Shown here: piece after piece, positions 43,950 to 53,440 of the stretch
Layout of the letters: each line of letters starts with the position of its first letter
Position numbering within the stretch: the stretch's first letter is position 1
NCBI GenBank assembly: GCA_963575745.1
Contig: CAUYUJ010014598.1
Coordinates: 104,001-168,000 of the forward strand
DNA from: Prorocentrum cordatum
Lineage: Eukaryota > Sar > Dinophyceae > Prorocentrales > Prorocentraceae
Reading direction: 5' to 3'
DNA length: 64,000 bases
Notes under the pieces: model-generated
Database searches by the model: none
Told to the model about the DNA's origin: nothing
The model's input: the letters and a program-made list of their open reading frames with translations, nothing else
Position numbers and translations under genes: made by a program

Positions 43950-45416
43950 ATTTAGGCCCCCTGTTTGGCACATCTGTCGGCACGGGAATGCCCGAGAGTT
44001 CTAATGTGTTCGTCCGTGTCGGCGCTTGACGAGTCTACATCTTGGTGGCCTTTGACTTTGCTGACGTGGCAGGTCGAAGTCCACGTTGGGCCTCCAAGAA
44101 TCAGTTTGCTGAGGCCTGCGTAGCGCGATTTCCTATCCAGCGCGACTCACGCAGGGTCATTGAGACTAAGGTCCCCCATGGAATCAGTGGCGAGTTCGCG
44201 GATCCCATCGAGTGGAGCAGCAGTGGACAAGGCGATCTATTCGGTTGTTGGGGATGTTTGCGGGAAGGCGGCCCCAACACGTCCATAGAGAGCCGCGTAG
44301 GGCTCCCCGTTATCTTGAAGGCGAACAACCGCCCATCCAGCATGATGAAAATACTCGGCTCTTGACTTGAAGCATCTGTGAACAGTCTGCCTCGGAGGGC
44401 CTGCTCCACAGCGACGTCTGGATCGGCGTACCAAAAATGTGCAGTTTCCTGCCCAGAGCCCTCTTGGGGGCGCAATTCAAATTGGGCGCAAGTTGAAAAC
44501 CCGCCAGGAAAGGATGGCGGTTCCCTACATACCGCTCGATATCATCCCTCTGATCGGGTGTGAGCTTCGAATCCCGGAGCGGTTGAGACAGTGGGCACTC
44601 ACAGCCGATGCACCACGTCATCATTGCGATGCCCGCATGGGCAGAAAGGCTGAGTGACAACATACCCGACTTGAGCAAGTTTGGTATCAGTCCACAGCCC
44701 ATGGGTCAGATATCCCACGAGTCATGTTTTCTCCCTAGACTCAGAGGGGAACAATCCGTAGGCCCCCGCCCCGCCCAGTGTTCAGCACGGACAGCCACGC
44801 CTACATCAAGCACGTATTCACTGAAGCCTTGTCTCTTTGCGCTCTTTCTCTCCACGACTTCTGCAACAGGGGGGAGAGCAAAGAAGAGGAGGTGGAGGTA
44901 AGACAATGGGTGTCGCCCCTAGGGTTAAAATTTCCGACCGATCTTAGCTACTGACAGCATCGCAGTTCCAAAAGGGCCACGCACTGAGCGCCACTTCTGG
45001 GGAGGTTTCCTCAACACCACAGACGCCAAACTACAAAGCCTTGGAAGACCTCCCGAGAAGTGCGGGCTTGTGAGCGCACGCGATGCCTTCCAGACAATGG
45101 TGGCCCACGTCAGGGCTGGGGCCAGCCCGGCACTCCAGAGAGGGTCTCGGAGGAGGACGAGGGCGAGGGTGCGAGACCGAGCCCGAGCTCTAGGCCCTAC
45201 CACTCTTAACAACTCACCCTGCAGCCATTTCAATTCGAGATTGTCCACTCCCGTGACCTCCGCTCCAAAAGTGTGCGCTTGTTGAAAGCCCGTGCGGAAC
45301 AATTTACATGTCGGCACCAGCCCGGCGCAAGCTGCCGGAGACCGCAGGAGTGAGGGTCGGGGGCGGCCAAGGGGGAGGTGATGATTGGGGGAGGTGGATA
45401 GCATGGCGGGGGCCAC
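43950..45416 (-). pseudogene. decayed LINE on the minus strand: post-RT region and RNase H
   Basis: Read 5' to 3' on the minus strand. The frame 45416-44925 has the region that follows RT in dinoflagellate-type LINEs (NLELKWLQGELLRVVGPRAR, DPLWSAGLAPALTWATIVWK, WRSVRGPFGTAMLSVAKIGR). After about 500 bases of eroded sequence comes an RNase H: FTDAS with the first Asp (about 44375), a shift to AGWAVVRLQDNGEPYAALYG, a TAG, LATDSMGDLSL with a later Asp, a TGA, then VSKVKGHQDVD and LGHSRADRCAKQGA, followed by TAA at about 43951. Three stops and at least one frameshift make it inactive. No RT active site is seen upstream; the copy is 5'-truncated near 45420. Translation of the interrupted part was read by hand from the minus strand. 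Confidence 0.68.
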
Positions 45417-45769
45417 GATATCTCTCCAGATTTCATGTCGCCTTTCTTATCTTATTACGTCCCTTGCCCCCCCACGGGCCGCGCACATGCCGCCGGCCAT
45501 GATTTGCGCCCCCCCCCCTCTCTTGGACGCCTCCCTCTTCGATGGCCCCGAGAGGGGTGTTCGCTAGGACTGAGCGCGCCAGGCCGAGACGGGAGCACCA
45601 CAGTCCGTGGCCGTCCCCGCGCCCGCTCCCCTCGGGGAAGGGGGAGCAGGGGCAGGGCCCGTCGGAAGCGGGGACCCCCCCCCCCTCTCCTGCTCCCCTG
45701 CTCCCCCGCTGCCTCTCCCTCTTCCTCCCTCTCCTCCTGCTCCTCCTCCTGCTCCTCATCATCCTCTCA

Positions 45770-45842
45770 TCCTCCTCCTGCTCCTCCTCATCATCATCAT
45801 GTTCGCCAGCATCATCTTCATCACCACCACAAGCATCATCAC

Positions 45843-45883
<41 letters not shown>

Positions 45884-45884
45884 A

Positions 45885-45917
<33 letters not shown>

Positions 45918-46400
45918 AATCATCATCAGCATCATCAGCATCATCATCATCATCATCATCATCAACATCATCAACAACATCATCCTCCTCAGCAGCAGCA
46001 TCGCCATCATCGTCGCCATCGTCCTCGTCATAATAACAATACGAATAATAACAATAATCGTCAGCCGCATCACCATCAACAGCACTAGCACGATCAGCAC
46101 TAGCATGAGCATCATCATAATCATAACCACCACCAACATCATCATCCAAATCATCATCGTCATCAGCAGCATCAGCATCATCGCCATCACCATCAGGAGT
46201 CCGCTATCAGGATGCGCCTGGATCATTACCATTAGCATATTCATCGTCCTCATAATCATCAGCATCATCGTCAGCATCATAATCAACATCACCATCACCA
46301 TAATCATCATCACCATCACATCAGCATCATCATAATCATCAGCATCATCAGCATCAGCATCAGCAACATCATCATCAGCATCATCAGCATGTTTGTACTC
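45770..46400. repeat. (ATC)n / (CAT)n tract
   Basis: ATC repeats with AAC, AGC and AAT variants for 600 bases. Poly-His, poly-Ile (+) and poly-Met/Asp (-) frames are artefacts. Confidence 0.95.
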
Positions 46401-46407
46401 ACCATCA

Positions 46408-46490
46408 TGCCCCCTCCTCCTCCTCCTCCTCCTCCTCCTCCTCCTCCTTCTCCTCCTCCTCCTCCTCCTCCTCCGCCCTCTCCGCCCCCT
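46408..46490. repeat. (TCC)n tract
   Basis: TCC repeat between the CAT tract and a short mixed segment. Confidence 0.88.
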
Positions 46491-46659
46491 CCGCCGCCCC
46501 TGGCCGGCCAGGACGAGGACAGCGATGGTTTCGACGAGGTGGAGCCGAAGAGGCGCCTCCTTCGCGAGGGGCAGCAGGGGTAGGGGGCAGGGGAGCACGG
46601 GCAGGGAGGGGGGCAGGGGCATGGAGTGGAGGGGGGGGGGGGGCTGGAGGAGGGGGAAC

Positions 46660-46900
46660 GGGGGAGGTGGAGGAGCAGGAAGAGGAGGAGGAGGAGGAGG
46701 AGGAGGAGGAGGAGGAGAGGAGGAGAGGAGAAGGAGCAGGAGGAAAAGGAGGAGGAGTTGGAGGAGGAGGAGGAGGAGAGGAAGGAGGAGGAGGAGGAGG
46801 AGGAGGAGGAGGAGGAGGAGGCGGAGGGGGAGGAGGAGGGGGAGGGGGAGGAGGAGGAGGAGGAGGAGGAGGAGGAGGAGGAGCAGGAGGAGGAGGAGGA
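46660..46900. repeat. (GGA)n tract, left of the LTR element
   Basis: GGA repeats ending exactly at the 5' LTR. The tract resumes at 55075 immediately after the 3' LTR, so one GGA array was split by the insertion. Confidence 0.93.
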
Positions 46901-47051
46901 TGTTGAATTGCATCTACGATCATCCCCTTTCCCAGCCTGCCAGTGCCGTTGCCCCTCTCACCCGCTCAGACCGCTGACGTTTGGTTCACAGAGCTCTTGA
47001 GTTTACGGCGCAGAAAACCAGAACGATCGCGGGCGGCGGCCCGCTACTTGA
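46901..47051 (+). repeat. 5' LTR (151 bp)
   Basis: Starts TGTTGAATTGCATCTACGAT and ends GCGGCCCGCTACTTGA. It matches 54922-55074 along its whole length. It ends in GA rather than the canonical CA; the boundary is set by the loss of similarity and by the primer-binding site that follows. Confidence 0.93.
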
Positions 47052-47066
47052 TGGTAGCGGAGCTGG
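47052..47066 (+). promoter_or_regulatory. primer-binding site, initiator-Met tRNA-like
   Basis: TGGTAGCGGAGCTGG follows the LTR immediately and resembles the TGGTATCAGAGC site that many copia elements use to prime minus-strand synthesis on the initiator methionine tRNA. Two positions differ within the first twelve. Confidence 0.7.
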
Positions 47067-47341
47067 CCCACTCGCCCCGGCCAGTTCCCGCCTCCGCAGC
47101 AGCTGCGTGGAGGTTTGCATTGGCGCGCCCCGTGGCGGGGGCAGCGCGCCCGCCTGCGGGGAGCAGGCCGGCACCCACGGCGTGGGGAATCGGCGTACCC
47201 ACACAAGCTGGACTACCTGGGCGGTGTCTGGCAACCCGGCAGCCGTGCCAAGCGCGGCGTGCAGCAGTTCCACTGCGACTCCTATTACTACTTCCGGCAG
47301 CCGCGCTAAGAGTGCGGTGTGCAGATATGCGACCTGCGACC

Positions 47342-48460
47342 ATGTCAAGAGTGTCGAAGCTGGAGCTCGAGAAGGACATCCCGCTGTATGACGGTGATCC
47401 TGCGCTTTTCGAGGAATACCAAGAGCGAGCTCGTGACGCCTTCTTCGGGCGCGTGGGCGATGAGAAGCAGATAGCGACGCCCATCAACCTCAGGAACGGT
47501 CTCTCGGGCACAGCACACGATGCGGTTAGGTCGCTCACTCACCAGCAGCTGCTCACCTTCGAGACGGAGACCGTCGAGAGCGGAGGCAAGGGCGGCGGCA
47601 GCTACGAGAAGAAAAGGGCGACCACCGTCGGACTGGAGTTATTGCTGAACACACTGGGAGAGTCCGTGCTGAAGGAGAGACCCGCTCGGGCAGCTGAGCT
47701 GTTCGATGGCGCGCTGTACGACAAGTCGGTGTGGAGGTCACCAGGCGAGAGCATGCAGGAGTACATCACCAGACTTTCGAAGGCGTTCGACGACCTCAAG
47801 AAGGTAAGCGAGGAGACCAGCATCAGCAACGACCTGCAGGCCCACCTGCTGCTGAAGTTCTCTGGGCTCGAGAAGTCCGACCATGCAAGCATCATCAGCA
47901 GCGCTGGCAACAGGTACGACAAGGACGCATTCGGAAAGGCATTACGTATGCAGCATCCGAGCATCCACGAGCGAGAGTGGAAGGGCAAGAGTGACCAGAG
48001 GCCGGACCCGCGACCTCAGCGGTTCGGTCAACGACGGCAGCATCACGGACACCACCAGCACAAGTCGGCGTGGCAGGCCGGCATCGATGAGGATGGAGAA
48101 TACGAAGACGACGACGCCGCCTTTACCAGCCAGGGCGCTCAGTCCATCAACGGAGATGACACGTGCGAGAACTACCTTGGCGAGGACGAGGCGACGCTTG
48201 ACGAGATAGAGCAGATGGACGACGAGGCGCTCGAGAGCTTCGCGGCCATCATTCAGCACCAGCAGAAGTTCCACGGCAAGGGCAGCGGTCGAGGACGCAG
48301 CCGAGGACGCGGTCGAGGATATCGGTCGCAGTCAGCGGCGAGCTCGAGGGACAGGCCCGCAGTCCGTGGCAGGGGCAGCCCAGGCGAGAACCCTGAGCGA
48401 CGCGCACGCATTGACAAGCTGAAGAAGACGACTCGCTGCGCGAGCTGTGGACAGATCTGA
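47342..48460 (+). CDS. gag polyprotein, interrupted by TGA in the zinc knuckle
   Basis: Gag packages the element RNA. From ATG 47342 (an alternative ATG lies at 47327; the frame is open back into the LTR) it reads MSRVSKLELEKDIPLYDGDP and gives 372 residues to the TGA. A helical capsid-like region (about residues 15-205) includes AAELFDGALYDKSVWRSPGE and YITRLSKAFDDLKKV. Then come an acidic stretch, an Arg/Gly/Ser-rich basic stretch (about 310-335), and the start of a zinc knuckle, CASCGQI. The TGA at 48458-48460 stands where a Gly is expected in the CX2CGxxGHWxGDxxC pattern of related elements; past it the same frame continues HWHGDASCPKSS to a stop at 48686-48688, 448 residues in all. A one-base GGA-to-TGA change explains this. 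Readthrough is possible but its place inside the knuckle makes decay likelier. Confidence 0.85.
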   Translation: MSRVSKLELEKDIPLYDGDPALFEEYQERARDAFFGRVGDEKQIATPINLRNGLSGTAHDAVRSLTHQQLLTFETETVESGGKGGGSYEKKRATTVGLELLLNTLGESVLKERPARAAELFDGALYDKSVWRSPGESMQEYITRLSKAFDDLKKVSEETSISNDLQAHLLLKFSGLEKSDHASIISSAGNRYDKDAFGKALRMQHPSIHEREWKGKSDQRPDPRPQRFGQRRQHHGHHQHKSAWQAGIDEDGEYEDDDAAFTSQGAQSINGDDTCENYLGEDEATLDEIEQMDDEALESFAAIIQHQQKFHGKGSGRGRSRGRGRGYRSQSAASSRDRPAVRGRGSPGENPERRARIDKLKKTTRCASCGQI

Positions 48461-48714
48461 CATTGGCATGGTGATGCGAGTTGCCCGAAGTCATCGAGGT
48501 CATCGCAGCCCCACTCGGACAGGCCGAAGGCCAGCTACTTCAGCGTGACGGATAACAGCGGAGACGGCGGTGACGTCAAGAGCGCGTACGTGTCCTCGGT
48601 CAGTGGTCTAGGAGCTCGGCCCAAGGCTCGACCCATGCCCAAGCCGAAGCCGAAGGCGGATCCGAGGACGATGGCGATCGGCCACTGAGACGGAGCCGCC
48701 CGCCCCTGTCTGTC

Positions 48715-51700
48715 ATGAGCGCCCCTTGCGAGCACGTCCTCGACGCGGGCCCGAGGCTCTTCAAGGGCGCCAACGGGACCACGCGCTACCTGACGTGCCA
48801 CATGTGCGACGAGAACGGCATCCACGTCACCGAGGCCTATCGGCCCGGATCTGGACGGAAGGACGGGCAAGGACTTTGGAGGTTCATGATGTGCTCGCTG
48901 CTCTTCACGCCGAGAGGGCGCAGGTTCTACGACGGGCACCGGACGACGCGACGGTCGGCAACCAGGCTGAGGCAGCGCCTTCGTCTCGTCCGAGTTGGCA
49001 CGGGAGAGGCGAGCTCGTCGAGATCGGCAGCGCCGAGGACCCAGCGCACGGCGGAGGAGATCGAGGTCCCCGGGTCCGACCTGGAGGAGGAGCCCGAGGA
49101 CGGCGGCGAGGCCGTGAACCCCGACGCGGAGGTCGAGGAGCACGAGGCGGAGGACGACGAGATCTACGCGGCGTACCCGGCGGTTTTCGACCAGGACGTG
49201 GACGGCCTCAACGTGGAGGACCCGCCGAAGGGCATCGAGAAGATCAAGACTGACAAGTACTCAGGCTTCACGTTCGCCGAGTTCGCCGAGAGGACGTCTG
49301 CGGTGGCCTACGGCGTCGACATCATCAAGAGGCCCATGGGTCAGGAGGCGCTGGGCGGCAAGCTCAGGCTCGACCAGTGCCGGCTCGCGTGGCACCTGAT
49401 CTGGCTCTCGGCGATCGGCGAGTGGAGTGCGGACAGCGCCACCGAGGCGCAGCAGGAGCAGGATAGCGGCGCGCTGGGCTTCAAGGTCCTGATGATCCAC
49501 CCCGTGCCCGACGAGGTCGACGCATACGCTACGAGGAGGAAGGATCCACCGGGAATGGCAGTTCTGGACACGGCGTGCCAGGCTACGATGCAAGGCAAAC
49601 CCTGGAGGATCAGCTACGAGCAGGCCTTGCACGAGAAGAGCTTGAAGACGGACCCACGCTCCAAGAACGCTGCCTTTCGAGGCGTCGGTGGAGGAGCTAG
49701 GTCGGACACGGTGTACAGCATGCCTGCAGGGATCGGCGGCCAGCCGTTCGCGCTGGAGTCGGCGGAGCTCGACCAGGACGCACCCCTGCTCATCAGCCGA
49801 GGCTCACGGCAGAGGCTCGGCACCGTGATCGACGTTGAGAAGAAGATCGCGGACTTCACCAGGCTCGGCGTGTACGGTTACAAGCTTATCGACACGGCAT
49901 GCGGCCACCTCGGAGTCAACCTGCTGGACTTCCCGGACCCGAGCGTCTTCGGCGAGGAGTTCCAGGAGTTTCTGCCCGAGGACGGGCGGGGCGGCGACGG
50001 CGCCCATACGGACTGCATCGACTCCTCGGAGGTGCTGGCCGCGTACGCGCTGGAGCGGACCCACCACGAGACCATCGAGGAGGTCTTCGAGGATCCCAAG
50101 AAGACCGACTGGGGCGAGGACGAGTCCATGAGGATGGCGAGCTCGAGGCGTTTGAAGAAGGTTCAGGCAATGCACGAGGACCTGATGACCGTGGAGGCGA
50201 CTACCATGGAGGTGATGGCCGGCACTACGGTAAGGAGGAGGCGCCTACCGAGGGGCAAGACGCTGATCAAGCAGATCTTCTGCGGTCAGTTCGGCCTCAC
50301 CTTGCTCGCGACGGCCACGTACGGCTACAACTGCGGTCAGCCCCTGGACATCTCCGACGGCTGGGATGGCGCTACGCGGAAGGGCAGGCAGTTCGCTCGT
50401 TACCAGTCGCTGGAGGAGGACCCCTACATAACGGTCATCACGATGCCGCGCGGCCCGCGGGGGGACTGGGGACGCTGCAACATGGCCAAGGGCGGTGTTG
50501 CGGCGGCAACCGTCTACGAGGCACAGGAGGCGACGAGACCGCTGCTGGCCCTGGCGGACCAGATGGTGGCGGACCGCGTGAGTCGCGGTAGGCACGTGTT
50601 GCTGGAGCAGCCTCTCGGCTCCAGCGCTTACAACGAACCCGAGATGAAGAGGGGAAGAGAGCTCGTCGAGAAGGGTGCGCTGCTTGAGTGCACCCCCCAT
50701 GGCTGCATGCTCGGCTATGCGGACCAGGAGACGGGCGAGCCGCACTACAAGCCGAAGCGGTTCCTTACCACAGCGGTCGCGGTCTACGAGGCGCTGCGTG
50801 ACCTGAAGTGCGACCACAGTCACGACCACGTGCCGCTCGAGAACGAGAAGAAGACCAGGGCCGCGGCCAGGTGGCCCGACAAGCTCGACAGGCTCGTCAT
50901 GCACGCGATCGAGCAGCAGATCGACCTGGACGTCAGCGAGTACGTCATCGAGGGGCTTGGCGTGGTGGACTGCTACCCGACGGAGGCGACGCAGCAGCTG
51001 CTCCCGGAGTCGAAGCGACGGCGACTTCGAGGCAGGCAGCGGACAGCGAGACGCTCGGCCCCAGAGGGCGAGCGGCCTACCCAAGGAGGCCATCCACGAG
51101 ATGGAGTTCCAGATGAGGACGGGCCCGCGGTGGACCCGGCAGGCGTCAGGGCCGAGGCGGCGGCGAACCTCGAGCCCACGCTCTCCCCCGAGGAGACGGA
51201 GAGGCGAGCGCGGTGGCTGGCAGTCGACCCAGCGGTCAGACGCGACATCCGCAATTTGCATGTGAACTTCGGCCACCCTACCAACGTGACGCTGGCGAGG
51301 TGCTTGAGAAGATCGGGAGCGAAGAAGGAGTTCCTGGAGGCCGTCTGGGACTTCAGGTGCGACGCCTGCGGCGACATGATCAGGGCGAAGCACGTCCGCC
51401 CGGCGCGGATGCCGGGACGCTACCAGTTCAATTTCCACGTGATGCTAGACACCCTGTTCGCCCACGACGCCACGGGCGGCACCCACGCGTTCCTCAACAT
51501 CGCGTGCGACGGGACGCGGTTCCAGGTGGTCTGGTACCTGCGCAAGGGCACCCACGCGCCCTCGGCCAAGGTCGCGCTGGACGTGTTCCTCATGGCCTGG
51601 TGCAGCTGGGCCGGACTACCCCAGTCACTGTTCGTGGACCGTGGCAAGGAGTTCGCCAAGCAGTTCGTGGCCCACATGTTCGAGAACGGCGTCGAGACCG

Positions 51701-51858
51701 AGAACGCGGCGATGGAGCTTCACGAGCAGCTGGGCAGGATCGAGCGGCTGGGCGGCGTCTGGAAGGAGGCGCGGCACCGCGTGGTGCAGGACGCGCAGAT
51801 TACGAAGGAGCAGGACCTACGGACGCTCTGCGGAATCATCAACCAGGTTCGTAATTAA
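48715..51858 (+). CDS. pol part 1: protease, methyltransferase-like domain, integrase (1047 codons)
   Basis: Residues 1-60 hold CEH..LTCHMC, a possible zinc site. Protease: MAVLDTACQATM with catalytic Asp285 (DTA form of the DT/SG motif). Residues 515-710 form a Rossmann methyltransferase-like domain: QIFCGQFGLTLLA (520-532), PLDISDGWD (543-551), MPRGPRGDW (577-585) where a PPC-type motif would be expected, LLEQPLGSS (629-637), CDHSHDH (699-705). Integrase: zinc ligands His849, His854, Cys882, Cys885; catalytic Asp912, Asp975 and Glu1010 (LFVDRGKEF, GRIERLGGVWKE), a DD35E spacing. The frame ends at TAA 51856-51858, and the integrase continues in the next frame. The start at 48715 is the first ATG; ancestrally this frame was probably joined to gag, whose own stop lies 27 bases upstream. 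Confidence 0.88.
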   Translation: MSAPCEHVLDAGPRLFKGANGTTRYLTCHMCDENGIHVTEAYRPGSGRKDGQGLWRFMMCSLLFTPRGRRFYDGHRTTRRSATRLRQRLRLVRVGTGEASSSRSAAPRTQRTAEEIEVPGSDLEEEPEDGGEAVNPDAEVEEHEAEDDEIYAAYPAVFDQDVDGLNVEDPPKGIEKIKTDKYSGFTFAEFAERTSAVAYGVDIIKRPMGQEALGGKLRLDQCRLAWHLIWLSAIGEWSADSATEAQQEQDSGALGFKVLMIHPVPDEVDAYATRRKDPPGMAVLDTACQATMQGKPWRISYEQALHEKSLKTDPRSKNAAFRGVGGGARSDTVYSMPAGIGGQPFALESAELDQDAPLLISRGSRQRLGTVIDVEKKIADFTRLGVYGYKLIDTACGHLGVNLLDFPDPSVFGEEFQEFLPEDGRGGDGAHTDCIDSSEVLAAYALERTHHETIEEVFEDPKKTDWGEDESMRMASSRRLKKVQAMHEDLMTVEATTMEVMAGTTVRRRRLPRGKTLIKQIFCGQFGLTLLATATYGYNCGQPLDISDGWDGATRKGRQFARYQSLEEDPYITVITMPRGPRGDWGRCNMAKGGVAAATVYEAQEATRPLLALADQMVADRVSRGRHVLLEQPLGSSAYNEPEMKRGRELVEKGALLECTPHGCMLGYADQETGEPHYKPKRFLTTAVAVYEALRDLKCDHSHDHVPLENEKKTRAAARWPDKLDRLVMHAIEQQIDLDVSEYVIEGLGVVDCYPTEATQQLLPESKRRRLRGRQRTARRSAPEGERPTQGGHPRDGVPDEDGPAVDPAGVRAEAAANLEPTLSPEETERRARWLAVDPAVRRDIRNLHVNFGHPTNVTLARCLRRSGAKKEFLEAVWDFRCDACGDMIRAKHVRPARMPGRYQFNFHVMLDTLFAHDATGGTHAFLNIACDGTRFQVVWYLRKGTHAPSAKVALDVFLMAWCSWAGLPQSLFVDRGKEFAKQFVAHMFENGVETENAAMELHEQLGRIERLGGVWKEARHRVVQDAQITKEQDLRTLCGIINQVRN

Positions 51859-53440
51859 CGAGACGGTGATCTACGACGGCTACGCGCCGTCCAACTGGGT
51901 GCTCGGGGCGCGTGGCCTACGCGCCCCCGGCTCGACCCTGCAGGACGCCGAGGCGGAGAAGCTGAACGTGCAGGAGGCAGCGCTCGACCCCGAGTCCGCG
52001 ATGGCCTCCAACCTGCTCTGGCGCGAGGCGGCCAAGGTTGCCTTCGCGAAGATGGATAGCGACAACCGAGTGAGGAGAGCGAAGCTAGCGAGGTCGACAC
52101 CTACGAGGGGACCCTTCCCAGTCGGAGCCTACGTCTACTTTAGGAGGACGCACGTCAGGCCCGGTGAGTCCCCGGCGCTGTTCCACCGCTGGTTCGGCGT
52201 CGCCCGCGCGATCGGCCACGACTTCCGCGACCCCAACAAGATGGCCGACGGGATCAACGCTACGCTTCGACCTGCTGCCGTTCAGGGCAGCCCTCGCGCG
52301 GTTTGGCTACGGCATGGTGGCGGCGCGGTCCTGGCGAGGCCCGAGCAGCTAAGGTTCGCGACGGAGGACGAGCTGATCACCTGGGACCAGATGCCAGCGG
52401 ATCAGCGAGGCGCTGCTCTACCCCGAGGACCTCGAGGATTCCTGGACGTACGACGTGAAGGACTGGAAGAGGGAGCTGCTGAGTTTCCCGAGGAGGCCCC
52501 GCTACCAGGCAGAACGACGGCGGCAGCACCGAGTGCAGCCGCTAGTGCTCCGAGCCACGCCCCGGCACCACAGGTGGACGAGGGGGCCCTGGGCGGGGGA
52601 CTTGGCCCCGGCGATTCTGAGCCCTTGAGCTCTGCCCCCGGAGGCCATGGCTCGGAGCCGAGTGTGGCACAGCAGGGCGAAGATCTCACCCCGCTGGCCC
52701 CAGTGCTTGAGCCAGCCCACGAGCGTGGATCTGTACCTGGCGAAGACGTACCGGCGCCCGATGATGATGATGATGATAACCGAGGTGGTGAGATCGATCG
52801 CGATGATGATATCCAACCTGAACCTACCACTCCTCCTCCGAGATCCCCTGGGACTGGCGAGTTTCCGCCTGGCTCTCCGACCTACGGGCCAGAGCGCACG
52901 CCGCCACGGCGGCAGAGAGGAGGGCCCATGTCTGGAGCCTTCCTGGCGGAGCCCGACTCGGACGCTGCATTCTACGCCTGGATGCAGTGCGCCTGGCTGA
53001 CCGGCAAGTCCAGAGGGAAGGAGCTCAAGTTCGCGGACCTCACGAAGGCGGAGAAGCTCCTCTTCGACGCGAGCATGGCCAAGGAGTGGGACAATTGGCG
53101 CAACTTCAGGGCGGTGACCGTGGTCACGGGCGACGCGGCCAAGGAGCTGCTAGGTCGGGTCAAGGCGATACCGTCGAGATGGGCACACACGAACAAGAAC
53201 GAGTACGACCCGAAGCTCCCTCTGAAGGCGAAGTCCAGGCTGGTGGCGGTCGGCTGCTACGAGTCGGTCCACGTGAGGACGGACTCGCCTACGTCGTCCC
53301 TGCTTGTGTTCCACGTGATCTGCAGCGCGGCGGCCAGGAAGCACCGGCCACTCTACAAGCTCGACGCCGCGAGTGCCTACCTGCAAGGAGACGACGTCGA
53401 CAGGATGCTCGCACTGCGACCCCCTCGCCACTACCACCAG
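51846..53440 (+). CDS. pol part 2: integrase C-terminus and start of RT (shifted frame)
   Basis: Continues pol in the second forward frame after a one-base shift near 51850. INETVIYDGYAPSNWVLGAR matches the region after the copia integrase core. Integrase C-terminal sequence follows (YVYFRRTHVRPGES, FHRWFGVARAIGHDFRDPNK, RPEQLRFATEDEL), then a low-complexity Pro/Glu/Asp linker (about 52430-52920). RT starts around 53080 (WDNWRNFRAVTVV, LPLKAKSRLVAVG) and includes LDAASAYLQGDD with the first catalytic Asp at 53363-53365. Similarity leaves this frame after LALRPPRHYHQ near 53430, where a second shift moves RT to the first frame. Frame boundaries are estimates to within about 15 bases. Confidence 0.82.
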
